Source of the DNA: Caballeronia zhejiangensis
Lineage (GTDB): Bacteria > Pseudomonadota > Gammaproteobacteria > Burkholderiales > Burkholderiaceae
Direction of reading: 5' to 3'
DNA length: 64,000 nucleotides
NCBI RefSeq assembly: GCF_000698575.1
Contig: NZ_JFHD01000018.1
Location: 62,001-126,000, forward strand
The first letter of the stretch is position 1, and every line of letters starts with the position of its first letter. Position numbers and translations under genes: made by a program. This document shows, one piece after another, positions 9,701 to 16,598 of this stretch. Below the pieces are notes generated by a model, which saw only the letters and a list, made by a program, of their open reading frames with translations, had not been told where the DNA came from and did no database searches.

Positions 9701-9733
9701 AAGATGAGATCAAAATGAAATTTTTGTCATCTT
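9701..9733. promoter_or_regulatory. czc operon operator
   Basis: AAGATGA (9701-9707) and TCATCTT (9727-9733) form an inverted repeat about 45 bp upstream of czcC. The internal stretch ATGAGATCAAAATGA recurs, reversed, at 288-302. The same outer heptamers recur with an 8-bp spacer at 10238-10259. It is likely the CzcR-type site controlling czcCBARS. The remainder of 9734-9901 shows no gene. Confidence 0.5.
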
Positions 9734-9901
9734 CGGGCAAGCCACTAACCGCACAATTTCTGACTCAGTACGCTGGGTCCTCGGCTTTATGCCGTTGCAA
9801 AAAAGCGTGCGTCCCGTGGGAGAACGGGCCGCAGCAATATCGAGTTTATTTAGAACAAAGCGGTCGCAAGCTGTTGCGACCAGCATCTCACTCAAGTCGA
9901 G

Positions 9902-10165
9902 TTACTGGCCGGCATTCGCTTCCGAGGTTGTGGGCTTCGCGATTTCTTCAGGATGTGCCCGCAGGTACGCGTCGCGGTTCTTCTTCTTTGATGCCGCCGT
10001 GGGCGGGTACTCGCTTCGCCTGAAGGGCAGTACGCCGTCTTTATAGGCTTGCTCGAGTTCTTGACGCGTTTGCTCCCGCGTTTTCCCCTCGTTCAATGGA
10101 CCTTCGTGCGCTTGCGCCAAGCCGGCCATCAACAAGGCCGTTGCAACAACAACTTTCGATTTCAT
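9902..10165 (-). CDS. DUF4148 small periplasmic protein
   Basis: This 87-residue protein has a signal peptide of about 19 residues (MKSKVVVATALLMAGLAQA), then KTREQTRQELEQA and RRSEYPPTAA, the DUF4148 pattern. The C-terminus is charged. The ATG at 10165 has GGAG upstream, but that GGAG is part of a 12-bp inverted repeat (10173-10211), so translation may be structurally controlled. It lies between czcC and the ZIP/P-type ATPase genes. Third DUF4148 copy in the window; role unknown. Confidence 0.8.
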   Translation of the reverse strand: MKSKVVVATALLMAGLAQAHEGPLNEGKTREQTRQELEQAYKDGVLPFRRSEYPPTAASKKKNRDAYLRAHPEEIAKPTTSEANAGQ

Positions 10166-10172
10166 CGGTGAA

Positions 10173-10211
10173 CTCCACACTGAGCCGCATATGGCTCAAC
10201 TCAGTGTGGAG
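10173..10211 (-). promoter_or_regulatory. 5' UTR hairpin that would hide the Shine-Dalgarno
   Basis: Arms CTCCACACTGAG (10173-10184) and CTCAGTGTGGAG (10200-10211) are perfect 12-base complements, with an inner TGAGCC/GGCTCA dyad. On the minus-strand RNA the arm nearest the gene ends in GUGUGGAG. Its GGAG is the Shine-Dalgarno for the DUF4148 ATG at 10165, so folding would block ribosome binding. The fold is seen in sequence; the regulatory role is inferred. Confidence 0.5.
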
Positions 10212-10237
10212 TGCCGACGGTGCGTCTCAATGACGCG

Positions 10238-10259
10238 AAGATGAGAAAATTGTCATCTT
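10238..10259. promoter_or_regulatory. TCATC/GATGA dyad, probable metal-regulator operator
   Basis: AAGATGA (10238-10244) and TCATCTT (10253-10259) are perfect arms around 8 bases, upstream of the DUF4148 gene at 9902-10165. The arm sequence equals that of the czcC operator. Confidence 0.5.
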
Positions 10260-10272
10260 GCCCGCAGAATGG

Positions 10273-10998
10273 TCATCCCGTCTTGACCGTCGCTTCAATG
10301 ACGAAGAAGACGATGAAACCGACAAAGAACGCTGTGGTTGCAAGCGCAGTTTCAGCCACCTCATGCGCTTCCACGAGCAACTCCTCGGTCACCAGATAAA
10401 TGAGCGCAACGGTTCCCAGCCCGAGGAGTGCCGCGTAATAGACCGAGGGTAAGTTGGCAAGTGCGCCATGGGCCGCCACAGCCGATACCGAGAGCAGTGC
10501 AGAAAGCGCAATCGGGACGACGATTGCCCAAAGGCTACGCACCCCGGAAGCGCTCAGCGCTGCGCTGACAGATAGCGCCAGAAAAAGCACTTCGAGGGTA
10601 AGCGCGATGGTTAGGATCACGCCAGTTTCCTCTCCCGCCGCGAAGGCAATTCCCAGCACAAGTCCGTCGATGATCAGGTCGACCGCAGTCACGACCACGA
10701 GGCCGGTTGGAAGCGCGGAACCTTCAAGTCGTTCTTCCAGACGGTTGCAGACCGCCTTGATGCCCAGCATCAGTCCTAAGCCCAGTGCAAACCCGATAAC
10801 GACCGGCCACAGGGCATGCTTGCGGTCTTCGGGAAGCAATTCGAGCGCCGCGGCGGCGAACACGATGCCCGCCGTGAAGTGCTGGATGACGCTGGTGGTG
10901 CGTGGGCTAGGCTTGCGCGCCGACGCGATCACAGCACCTGCGGCAGCGGCGAGCACAGGTGGCAGCGTGAGGAGTGCAAGTTTAGCAGCGGGTGTCAC
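10273..10998 (-). CDS. ZIP-family metal transporter
   Basis: A polytopic inner-membrane protein of about 241 residues with roughly eight hydrophobic segments. ZIP signatures are visible: AALELLPE in an early helix, the metal-pathway helix DLIIDGLVLGIAFA, and EELLVEAHEVAET. The family moves zinc and related divalent cations, usually inward. GTG at 10998 overlaps the previous stop (GTGA), so it is coupled to the zinc-ribbon protein gene. In a resistance cluster it might aid controlled uptake or export; the direction cannot be read here. Confidence 0.8.
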   Translation of the reverse strand: MTPAAKLALLTLPPVLAAAAGAVIASARKPSPRTTSVIQHFTAGIVFAAAALELLPEDRKHALWPVVIGFALGLGLMLGIKAVCNRLEERLEGSALPTGLVVVTAVDLIIDGLVLGIAFAAGEETGVILTIALTLEVLFLALSVSAALSASGVRSLWAIVVPIALSALLSVSAVAAHGALANLPSVYYAALLGLGTVALIYLVTEELLVEAHEVAETALATTAFFVGFIVFFVIEATVKTG

Positions 10999-11375
10999 GT
11001 GGTCACCTGTGTGCCGCACTGGCTACAAAACTTCGCGCCCGGCGCCAACGGCTGATTGCACTTCGTGCAGGCTTGCGGCGTGAGCGAGCTCGCGCACTGG
11101 CTACAAAAGCGAGCGCCTTCGGCATTGGCCGCGCCACATTTTGGGCACGTCAGGCCCGGCTGCGCTGCGGGAGCAGCGCCGGGCGTCCTGCCCCACCCTT
11201 CATTGGAAGCGCGACTGCGTTCGTCGACATACCCACCATTGTTGCCGTGGTTGCTTCCGTGATGACCGCGTCTGTCGTCGTGCGATCCACCATGCGAGCT
11301 TCCGTGCCCACGATCGTGACCTCCACTGTTGTGGCCACCGTGATGACCTCCGAATATCCTTTCAAGCCAGTTCAT
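10995..11375 (-). CDS. His/Gly-rich protein with double zinc ribbon
   Basis: 126 residues. Residues about 10-50 are dense in His, Gly and Asp (GGHHGGHNSGGHDRGHG and similar), a likely metal-chelating stretch. The C-terminal half has two zinc-ribbon units, CPKCGAANAEGARFCSQC and CTKCNQPLAPGAKFCSQC. There is no signal peptide, so it is probably cytosolic. It sits between cadA and the ZIP gene and overlaps the latter, suggesting a metal buffer or chaperone for that pair. The domain call is firm; the function is inferred. Confidence 0.7.
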   Translation of the reverse strand: MNWLERIFGGHHGGHNSGGHDRGHGSSHGGSHDDRRGHHGSNHGNNGGYVDERSRASNEGWGRTPGAAPAAQPGLTCPKCGAANAEGARFCSQCASSLTPQACTKCNQPLAPGAKFCSQCGTQVTT

Positions 11376-11407
11376 GGGTCATCTCCCGTTTCGGTTGAAA
11401 TCTCGAT

Positions 11408-13876
11408 TTACTTGCGAAGTAGTCGCAGTCCATTCCCCACGACCAGCAGACTCGCTCCGACGTCCGCAAATACAGCCATCCACATGGTGCCCAAGCCGCC
11501 GATGGTCAGCGCGAGAAACACGGCCTTGATCCCCAGTGCTAGTGTGATGTTCTGAACTAGAATGCTGTGCGTCGCCCTCGAAAGCCGTATGAACGTCGGA
11601 ATCTTGCGCAGATCGTCATCCATCAGCGCGACGTCGGCGGTCTCGATTGCGGTATCCGTTCCCATCGCGCCCATCGCGAAGCCGATATCAGCTTGTGCAA
11701 GCGCCGGTGCATCGTTGATGCCATCGCCGACCATCCCCACCATCGACCGACCGTCCGAGAGCGTCTTCACGACTTCGAGCTTGTCTTCCGGAAGCTGATT
11801 GCCTTCCGCGCGATCGATGCCGACCTGACTCGCAATGGCCGACGCCGTGTGAGGGTTGTCGCCAGTCAGCATCGCCGTTCGAACGCCCAGTGCGTGCAAC
11901 TCGGATATGGCGGCCTTGCTGCTGTCCTTCACGGTATCAGCTACCGCGAAGAGTCCGAGAACGCGAGTCTCGTCGATCAGCATCACGACCGTCTTGCCCT
12001 CCCGCTCGAGTACATCCAGTCGGGATTCGAGCTCGACCGAACAGCGACCGAGCTCCTCGACGAGCCGGTGATTGCCCAACGAGTAGCGCTGCCCATTCAC
12101 GACGCCTGCGACGCCCCGGCCCGGAATCGCCTCGAACGCATCGACGCTCAGTCGAGCGACGCCGTTTGCATCACCCGCTTGCGCGATTGCCAATGAGACG
12201 GGGTGATCTGAGCGCCCCGCGAGACTCGCCGCGATGGAGCGAACCATCATGCTGTCTTGATCGACCGCGCGAAGTTCGAATTCGGTCTGAACGGGATTGC
12301 CGTGCGTGATCGTGCCGGTCTTGTCGAGCGCCAGCCAGGCAAGTTTGCGGCCCAGTTCGAGATAGGTGCCGCCCTTCACCAGAATCCCGTGGCGCGCCGC
12401 GGCGGCGAGGCCGCTGACGATCGTGACCGGCGTGGAAATGACCAACGCGCACGGGCAGGCGATCACGAGCAGCACGAGGGCCTTGTAGATCCAGTCGAAC
12501 CACGCGCCCGCGAAGAACAGCGGCGGAACGACGGCAACGCCGATGGCCAACACGAAAACGATCGGCGTGTAGACGCGCGCAAACTGATCGACGAAGCGTT
12601 GTGTCGGCGCCTTGGCGCCTTGCGCCTCCTCGACCGCATGAATGATTCGTGCAAGCGTCGTGTTGTTGGCCGCCGCCGTCACCCGGTATTCGAACGAGCC
12701 AGCCTCGTTGATCGTGCCAGCGAAGACGGCGTCGCCCTGCGCCTTGTCGACCGGCAAGCTCTCGCCGGTGATCGGCGCCTGATTCACCGTCGAGCGGCCG
12801 CTCACAATTTCTCCGTCGAGTCCGATTCGCTCGCCGGGCTTCACACGCACCACGGCCCCAATGGTGACCTGCGCGGCCTCGATCTCCGCCCATGATCCAT
12901 CCGCCTGTTTGACGGTCGCCTTGTCGGGAGCAAGGCGCATCAGACCTTGAATCGCATTGCGCGCGCGGTCCAGCGATTTCGCCTCGATGAGTTCCGCAAT
13001 GGTGAAAAGGACCATCACCATCGCGGCCTCGGGCCACTGCCCGAGCAGCAGCGCGCCCGTCACGGCAATGCTCATCAGCGCGTTGATGTTGAGATTGCGG
13101 TTCCGAATGGCAATCCAGCCTTTCTTATAGGTTCCGAGACCGGAGCAAGCGACGGCCAGGAGCGCAAGGGCCGCTACGACCCAGACCGGCGCGCCCGCCC
13201 AACTGGCAGCCTCCGAGCCAACCGCGGCCGCACCGGCCACCGCAAGAGGCCACCAGGGCTTGCGCACCTCGGATGCGGCAGGCGAGGCACCTGGATCGCC
13301 TGCTGCGCCCGCGACCTCGGGCTTAAAGCCGAGCGTGCCGAGTGCCTTGACGATGGCGTCGAGCCCGTCCGGCCGGTGCACCACCGTCAACACGCGTTGC
13401 ATCAAATTGAACTGAAGCTCAGCCACCTCGGGCATGCCGCCCAGCTTCTTGCGGATGAGCGCTTCTTCGGTCGGGCAATCCATTTGCAGGATGCGCATCT
13501 GGGTGCGGATCGAGCCGCCCACGGCAACCGCTCCGGCAAGGGCCTGGAAGGAGGTTGGCGCAGTGCCGCAGCACGAGTCGCCATGGTCGTGCGCCTCATG
13601 GGAATGTTCGCCGCCGTTGGCGTGAGCATGTGCGTGGGGATGATCGCCACCTTGGGAATGATCGTGGTCGTGGTGATCGTCCGCGCCGTGGTCGCGGTTC
13701 CCATGTGCGTGCTCGTGCTTTTGCGTCCCGCTTGACGCTTGCAAGTCAAGGGGTAGCTGCGCAGGTCCGCTGCAGCAAACCGCCTCGCCACAACCCGCTA
13801 TGGGATCGTTCCCCGGTTCCCGCTTCGACTTGTCAGCGAGCGCTTGAGCGGTCGTCTTGTCTTCGCCGTGTGCCAT
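11408..13876 (-). CDS. cadA: Zn/Cd/Pb-exporting P1B-type ATPase
   Basis: An 822-residue metal pump of the CadA/ZntA group. The N-terminus holds CGEAVCCSG, a long His-rich stretch and one heavy-metal-associated domain with MDCPTEE, the acidic variant typical of ZntA-like pumps. Membrane helices carry the ion-binding VIACPCALV. The soluble domains have TGES (actuator), phosphorylation site DKTGTITHG and hinge GDGINDAPALA. The ATG at 13876 follows the MerR-type promoter at 13907-13937, which would be activated by the divergent regulator at 13966. Confidence 0.92.
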   Translation of the reverse strand: MAHGEDKTTAQALADKSKREPGNDPIAGCGEAVCCSGPAQLPLDLQASSGTQKHEHAHGNRDHGADDHHDHDHSQGGDHPHAHAHANGGEHSHEAHDHGDSCCGTAPTSFQALAGAVAVGGSIRTQMRILQMDCPTEEALIRKKLGGMPEVAELQFNLMQRVLTVVHRPDGLDAIVKALGTLGFKPEVAGAAGDPGASPAASEVRKPWWPLAVAGAAAVGSEAASWAGAPVWVVAALALLAVACSGLGTYKKGWIAIRNRNLNINALMSIAVTGALLLGQWPEAAMVMVLFTIAELIEAKSLDRARNAIQGLMRLAPDKATVKQADGSWAEIEAAQVTIGAVVRVKPGERIGLDGEIVSGRSTVNQAPITGESLPVDKAQGDAVFAGTINEAGSFEYRVTAAANNTTLARIIHAVEEAQGAKAPTQRFVDQFARVYTPIVFVLAIGVAVVPPLFFAGAWFDWIYKALVLLVIACPCALVISTPVTIVSGLAAAARHGILVKGGTYLELGRKLAWLALDKTGTITHGNPVQTEFELRAVDQDSMMVRSIAASLAGRSDHPVSLAIAQAGDANGVARLSVDAFEAIPGRGVAGVVNGQRYSLGNHRLVEELGRCSVELESRLDVLEREGKTVVMLIDETRVLGLFAVADTVKDSSKAAISELHALGVRTAMLTGDNPHTASAIASQVGIDRAEGNQLPEDKLEVVKTLSDGRSMVGMVGDGINDAPALAQADIGFAMGAMGTDTAIETADVALMDDDLRKIPTFIRLSRATHSILVQNITLALGIKAVFLALTIGGLGTMWMAVFADVGASLLVVGNGLRLLRK

Positions 13877-13906
13877 GCTCGTATCCTTATTCTGCTGTAT
13901 GCTCGC

Positions 13907-13937
13907 AGTACACACCTTGAAGTTGCTTCAAGGTCAA
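13907..13937 (-). promoter_or_regulatory. MerR-family controlled cadA promoter and operator
   Basis: On the minus strand, -35 TTGACC (13932-13937), a 19-bp spacer and -10 TGTACT (13907-13912). The over-long spacer is the hallmark of MerR-activated promoters. Within it lies a perfect dyad, ACCTTGAAG / CTTCAAGGT around TTG (13914-13934), the classic ZntR/PbrR/CadR site. Confidence 0.9.
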
Positions 13938-13965
13938 GGATTTTTTTTGAGAAGGGACGCCAAAG

Positions 13966-14397
13966 ATGAGGATCGGGGAATTAGCGAAACTGGCGAACTG
14001 CACGACTGAGACGATTCGCTTTTACGAGAAAGAGGCGCTCCTCCCTCCGCCCGAGCGAAACGGCGCGAACTATCGTAGTTACACCGCAAGCCACGTCGAT
14101 CGGCTTCGTTTCATCCGGAATTGTCGCGCGCTCGATATGACGCACGACGAAGTGCGGGCGCTGCTGGTTGCCTCCGACGACCCGTCCGGCGGTTGCGAAA
14201 ACGTGAACGCGCTCGTGGATGAGCACATTGCGCACGTCGACGAACGGATTGCTGAACTCACGCATCTGCGTCAGCAATTGACGGCGTTGAGGCAGCGATG
14301 CGGCGGAGGGGCAGTCGTCGAGAACTGCGGCATTGTTCAAGGCTTGACATCGATGGACACGATCTCGCCGAAGCCCCGCACGACCCACTTGGGATAG
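13966..14397 (+). CDS. cadR: MerR-family Cd/Pb/Zn regulator (CadR/PbrR type)
   Basis: 143 residues starting MRIGELAKLANCTTETIRFY, the MerR winged-helix signature. A dimerisation helix and a metal loop follow. Cysteines at 77, 112 and 121 match the three metal-ligand cysteines of PbrR/CadR proteins in number and spacing. It is divergent from cadA and shares the operator at 13914-13934. It should activate cadA when Cd, Pb or Zn is bound; which metal is not decidable here. Confidence 0.9.
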   Translation: MRIGELAKLANCTTETIRFYEKEALLPPPERNGANYRSYTASHVDRLRFIRNCRALDMTHDEVRALLVASDDPSGGCENVNALVDEHIAHVDERIAELTHLRQQLTALRQRCGGGAVVENCGIVQGLTSMDTISPKPRTTHLG

Positions 14398-14840
14398 AAA
14401 CTTCGGGCATCCGCGTTCGTTTCAACGCTCAGTCTGGACGTCCTCCGCCCGCGAACTCCTCTCTGCACAAAGGCATTGCACGCTGGGGTTCCGGCCCAGG
14501 GACTTGGTACCTGCATCGCGTGTGGCCGCTGTTTCATTGCTCCGTCCGGCCACCTCGTGCCTCCTGCGCCCGCATATTGCTGAAATCGAGTCTTCGACGA
14601 GAAGGTACCCTTAGTCCGGAAACGAATTGCTAGGCTGCCCGCGACGCAAAAAGATAAACGCAAGCGCCTAAAGGGAGACAGGAAGCCTCTGATTTTAAAT
14701 AGTATTTATTTGGGGGCACAAGGGAAACCCTTGTCAGATCGTGCTCGACCTAACCCGATTTTGGCGCCGAAATCAAGGCGACCCCGTAAACGGGCTTTTG
14801 TGTTAGCCTAGAGAAAAGGTTTAAAGCAGAAGAGGTGATC
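14398..14840. other. gene-poor spacer between metal block and transfer region
   Basis: No convincing gene on either strand. Base composition drops to AT-rich after about 14640. A perfect 7-bp hairpin, ACAAGGG/CCCTTGT, lies at 14718-14734, and a weak CCCG/CGGG stem with TTTT at 14783-14799. The composition break suggests a junction between an acquired metal-resistance block and the plasmid backbone; no IS ends or target duplication were recognised. Confidence 0.4.
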
Positions 14841-15044
14841 ATGTCGATGTTAAAAAACGCGGCGGCTAAAATCCTCGAATTAGTTAAGCGCATTCCGCTC
14901 GATAATGAGGATGAAGACGGTGATTATGTCGCTGGGTCCGGTGTCGGACCGAGCGGGTTCAATCACGTCAATCCAAATGGATTTGGGCAAGGCGCGCGCG
15001 GCCCGAATAACGATTGGGGCGCACGACCCGGCCCCGGTTTTTGA
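14841..15044 (+). CDS. small Gly/Asn-rich protein of unknown function
   Basis: 67 residues; AGAGG precedes the ATG at 14841. The N-terminus is an amphipathic basic helix (MSMLKNAAAKILELVKRI), then an acidic patch (DNEDEDGDY), then a Gly/Asn/Pro-rich tail ending GARPGPGF. There is no signal peptide or known domain. A strong hairpin terminator follows, so it looks like a stand-alone transcript. I do not recognise it. Confidence 0.45.
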   Translation: MSMLKNAAAKILELVKRIPLDNEDEDGDYVAGSGVGPSGFNHVNPNGFGQGARGPNNDWGARPGPGF

Positions 15045-15065
15045 AGTTTGTTAAGTGGTAGCAAG

Positions 15066-15104
15066 AGGGCGAGTTTCGCATGCGAAATTCGCCCTTTGCG
15101 TTTC
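15066..15104. terminator. strong hairpin between convergent genes
   Basis: AGGGCGA and TCGCCCT outer arms with an inner TTTCGC/GCGAAA (15066-15095) are followed by TTGCGTTT. It separates the small rightward gene from the leftward helix-turn-helix gene. Confidence 0.7.
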
Positions 15105-15115
15105 TAGGCTGCCTC

Positions 15116-15637
15116 TCACCAGTCGAACGCCCCATGTGCGGACTCTGAAGGGACCTTCATGTCCGTCGCCTTCCTGATGGCATTGCGCACGGTCGAGGCC
15201 TTCAGCTTGTAGATGTCCGCAATCGCTTCCACCGACATGCCTGAGTCAAATAGCCGCACCCAAGCCTGAGTCCGTTGCTCCTGAAGGTCTTGAGCGGTCA
15301 GTCCCATCGCCTTGCGGAAACCCGCCTCGATCGCCTTCTGACCGCGCTTCTTCGCTTCCGTGTAAGAGAAATCGCGCTTCCGGTACAGGCTATTCAGCAC
15401 GGACTCAGGCTTTACCTGGTACATGGAAGCCACGAGGTCAACGCTCATCCCTGCCTCAAGCAACCGTATCCATGTGTCGTACCGCGCTTCGACCACCTGT
15501 TGTGAGCTGACGCCGATGGATTTCCGGTAGTTGAACACCTGCATGTGTTTAACGCCGATGGCTTCGGCTATCTGGGTGTCGGCGACTCCCCTGCTGAGAC
15601 CCTTAGTAATAAGTTTTTTCTGTTCGTCCGTCAGCAT
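15116..15637 (-). CDS. repeated helix-turn-helix DNA-binding protein
   Basis: 173 residues made of three related segments, each with a helix-turn-helix look: ADTQIAEAIGVKHMQVFNYR, MSVDLVASMYQVKPESVLN and MSVEAIADIYKLKASTVRNA. The last two also share a preceding W-x-RL-x-(E/D)-x-GM stretch, so the protein arose by internal duplication. There are no membrane or catalytic motifs. It stands at the left edge of the transfer genes, so it may regulate them; a nearby dyad (15736-15757) is a candidate target. I do not know the family name. Confidence 0.6.
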   Translation of the reverse strand: MLTDEQKKLITKGLSRGVADTQIAEAIGVKHMQVFNYRKSIGVSSQQVVEARYDTWIRLLEAGMSVDLVASMYQVKPESVLNSLYRKRDFSYTEAKKRGQKAIEAGFRKAMGLTAQDLQEQRTQAWVRLFDSGMSVEAIADIYKLKASTVRNAIRKATDMKVPSESAHGAFDW

Positions 15638-15735
15638 AGGTCTTCAACTTTTTTCGCCACTCTCCGGTGACAGGTCGTGCAGCACATTACAGTTTCATAA
15701 CTCAAGTTGTCTCGACTCACGCGCGCAAGACCCTA

Positions 15736-15757
15736 CCAGCGCACTTTACAACGCTGG
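15736..15757. repeat. inverted repeat in upstream region of HTH gene
   Basis: CCAGCG and CGCTGG around ten bases. It lies about 100 bp upstream of the HTH gene start (15637) in a 330-bp gene-free, AT-richer stretch (15638-15968), and is a possible operator. Confidence 0.35.
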
Positions 15758-15919
15758 TTTGAAATAAGAAATGGTCGAACGAAAGCGGCCTGCAAGCAAA
15801 GGTTTGCGGGGAACCAGCAAAAACGAAGCCCGCAACGCAGAGCCCGGAATCTTAACCGGACAATTATGACGGTAGCTTTGAAAACTGTTAAGAAATGTAA
15901 TGTGGTAAGCGCGTATTTT

Positions 15920-15944
15920 CGCCCGCGCGTCTCCTTCGCGGGCG
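15920..15944. other. GC-rich hairpin downstream of dsbA-like gene
   Basis: CGCCCGCG / CGCGGGCG arms lie 25 nt past the stop at 15969. No T-run follows on the minus strand, so it is at best an RNA-stabilising or rho-dependent end. Confidence 0.35.
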
Positions 15945-15968
15945 ACAGATTCTGGTTCGGGCCCGCCA

Positions 15969-16598
15969 TCAGCGAGCCATCGAGATGATGCCGTTGACCA
16001 GCTGGCTGAAGAGCTGCGCGTCCCCGTTGGTGAATTCCGGCGTGACGATGTAAGTTCCGGCAACGGAGACGGCCGGCGTATTTGTCACCTGCAGGTCCTT
16101 CTGCAGCGTCAGGAGCGCGGCCAGGTCAGTCCTGAGGGCGGCTTCGTGCTGCTTGACCAGCAGCGGTACGGAAACTGGTACGTGAGCCGCCTTCCCGATG
16201 CGGTCAATTCCGGCCCAATTCACGGTCGAGATACCGAGGTCTTGTGCTCCAATAAACGACGCCTCCATAAAATTATGGACGTACGACGGATAATATTTCT
16301 CGACGGCTAAAAAGCTTAATGCGAAGGCGAGCCCATCTCCTTTATTTACCAAAGGCGTGAATTCAAACGTTTTGGGTTTCGGCATCGTTGCTTCGAGATT
16401 TTTAAAAAACTGAAAGTAGTTTCTTGAAAACTGGCAACTCGGAGAAAAGAATACGCGGACCGTCTCCTCGTCGCCCGCAACCGGTTTTACCTGCAAATAG
16501 GGTTTGAGCTGTTCCATCCCCGCTGGAACCTGCGCGTGCCCACAGCATGCAAACGTCGCCGCGGCCGCCGCCACAATGAGTGATGCGATGCCTTTCAT
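15969..16598 (-). CDS. exported DsbA/thioredoxin-fold protein, active site altered
   Basis: 209 residues with a signal peptide (ends CCGHAQ). The segment VRVFFSPSCQFSRNYF sits where DsbA-type proteins carry CPxC, but the first cysteine is Ser (S-P-S-C). The cis-proline segment TNTPAVSVAGTYIV and the overall length fit the DsbA-like fold. Many conjugation systems encode a periplasmic disulfide enzyme (for example TrbB in F), and the neighbours encode Cys-rich exported proteins. Loss of the nucleophilic cysteine argues for a chaperone-like rather than oxidase role, which is inference. Its start overlaps the ATPase stop (ATGA). Confidence 0.65.
   Translation of the reverse strand: MKGIASLIVAAAAATFACCGHAQVPAGMEQLKPYLQVKPVAGDEETVRVFFSPSCQFSRNYFQFFKNLEATMPKPKTFEFTPLVNKGDGLAFALSFLAVEKYYPSYVHNFMEASFIGAQDLGISTVNWAGIDRIGKAAHVPVSVPLLVKQHEAALRTDLAALLTLQKDLQVTNTPAVSVAGTYIVTPEFTNGDAQLFSQLVNGIISMAR

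Noticed and set aside
12171..13037. Second leftward frame inside the P-type ATPase gene
   Set aside because: Out of frame with conserved ATPase motifs; Arg/Gly-rich shadow.
14298..14663. Possible genes on either strand after cadR
   Set aside because: Composition is not protein-like, start sites lack ribosome signals, and frames overlap the cadR end.
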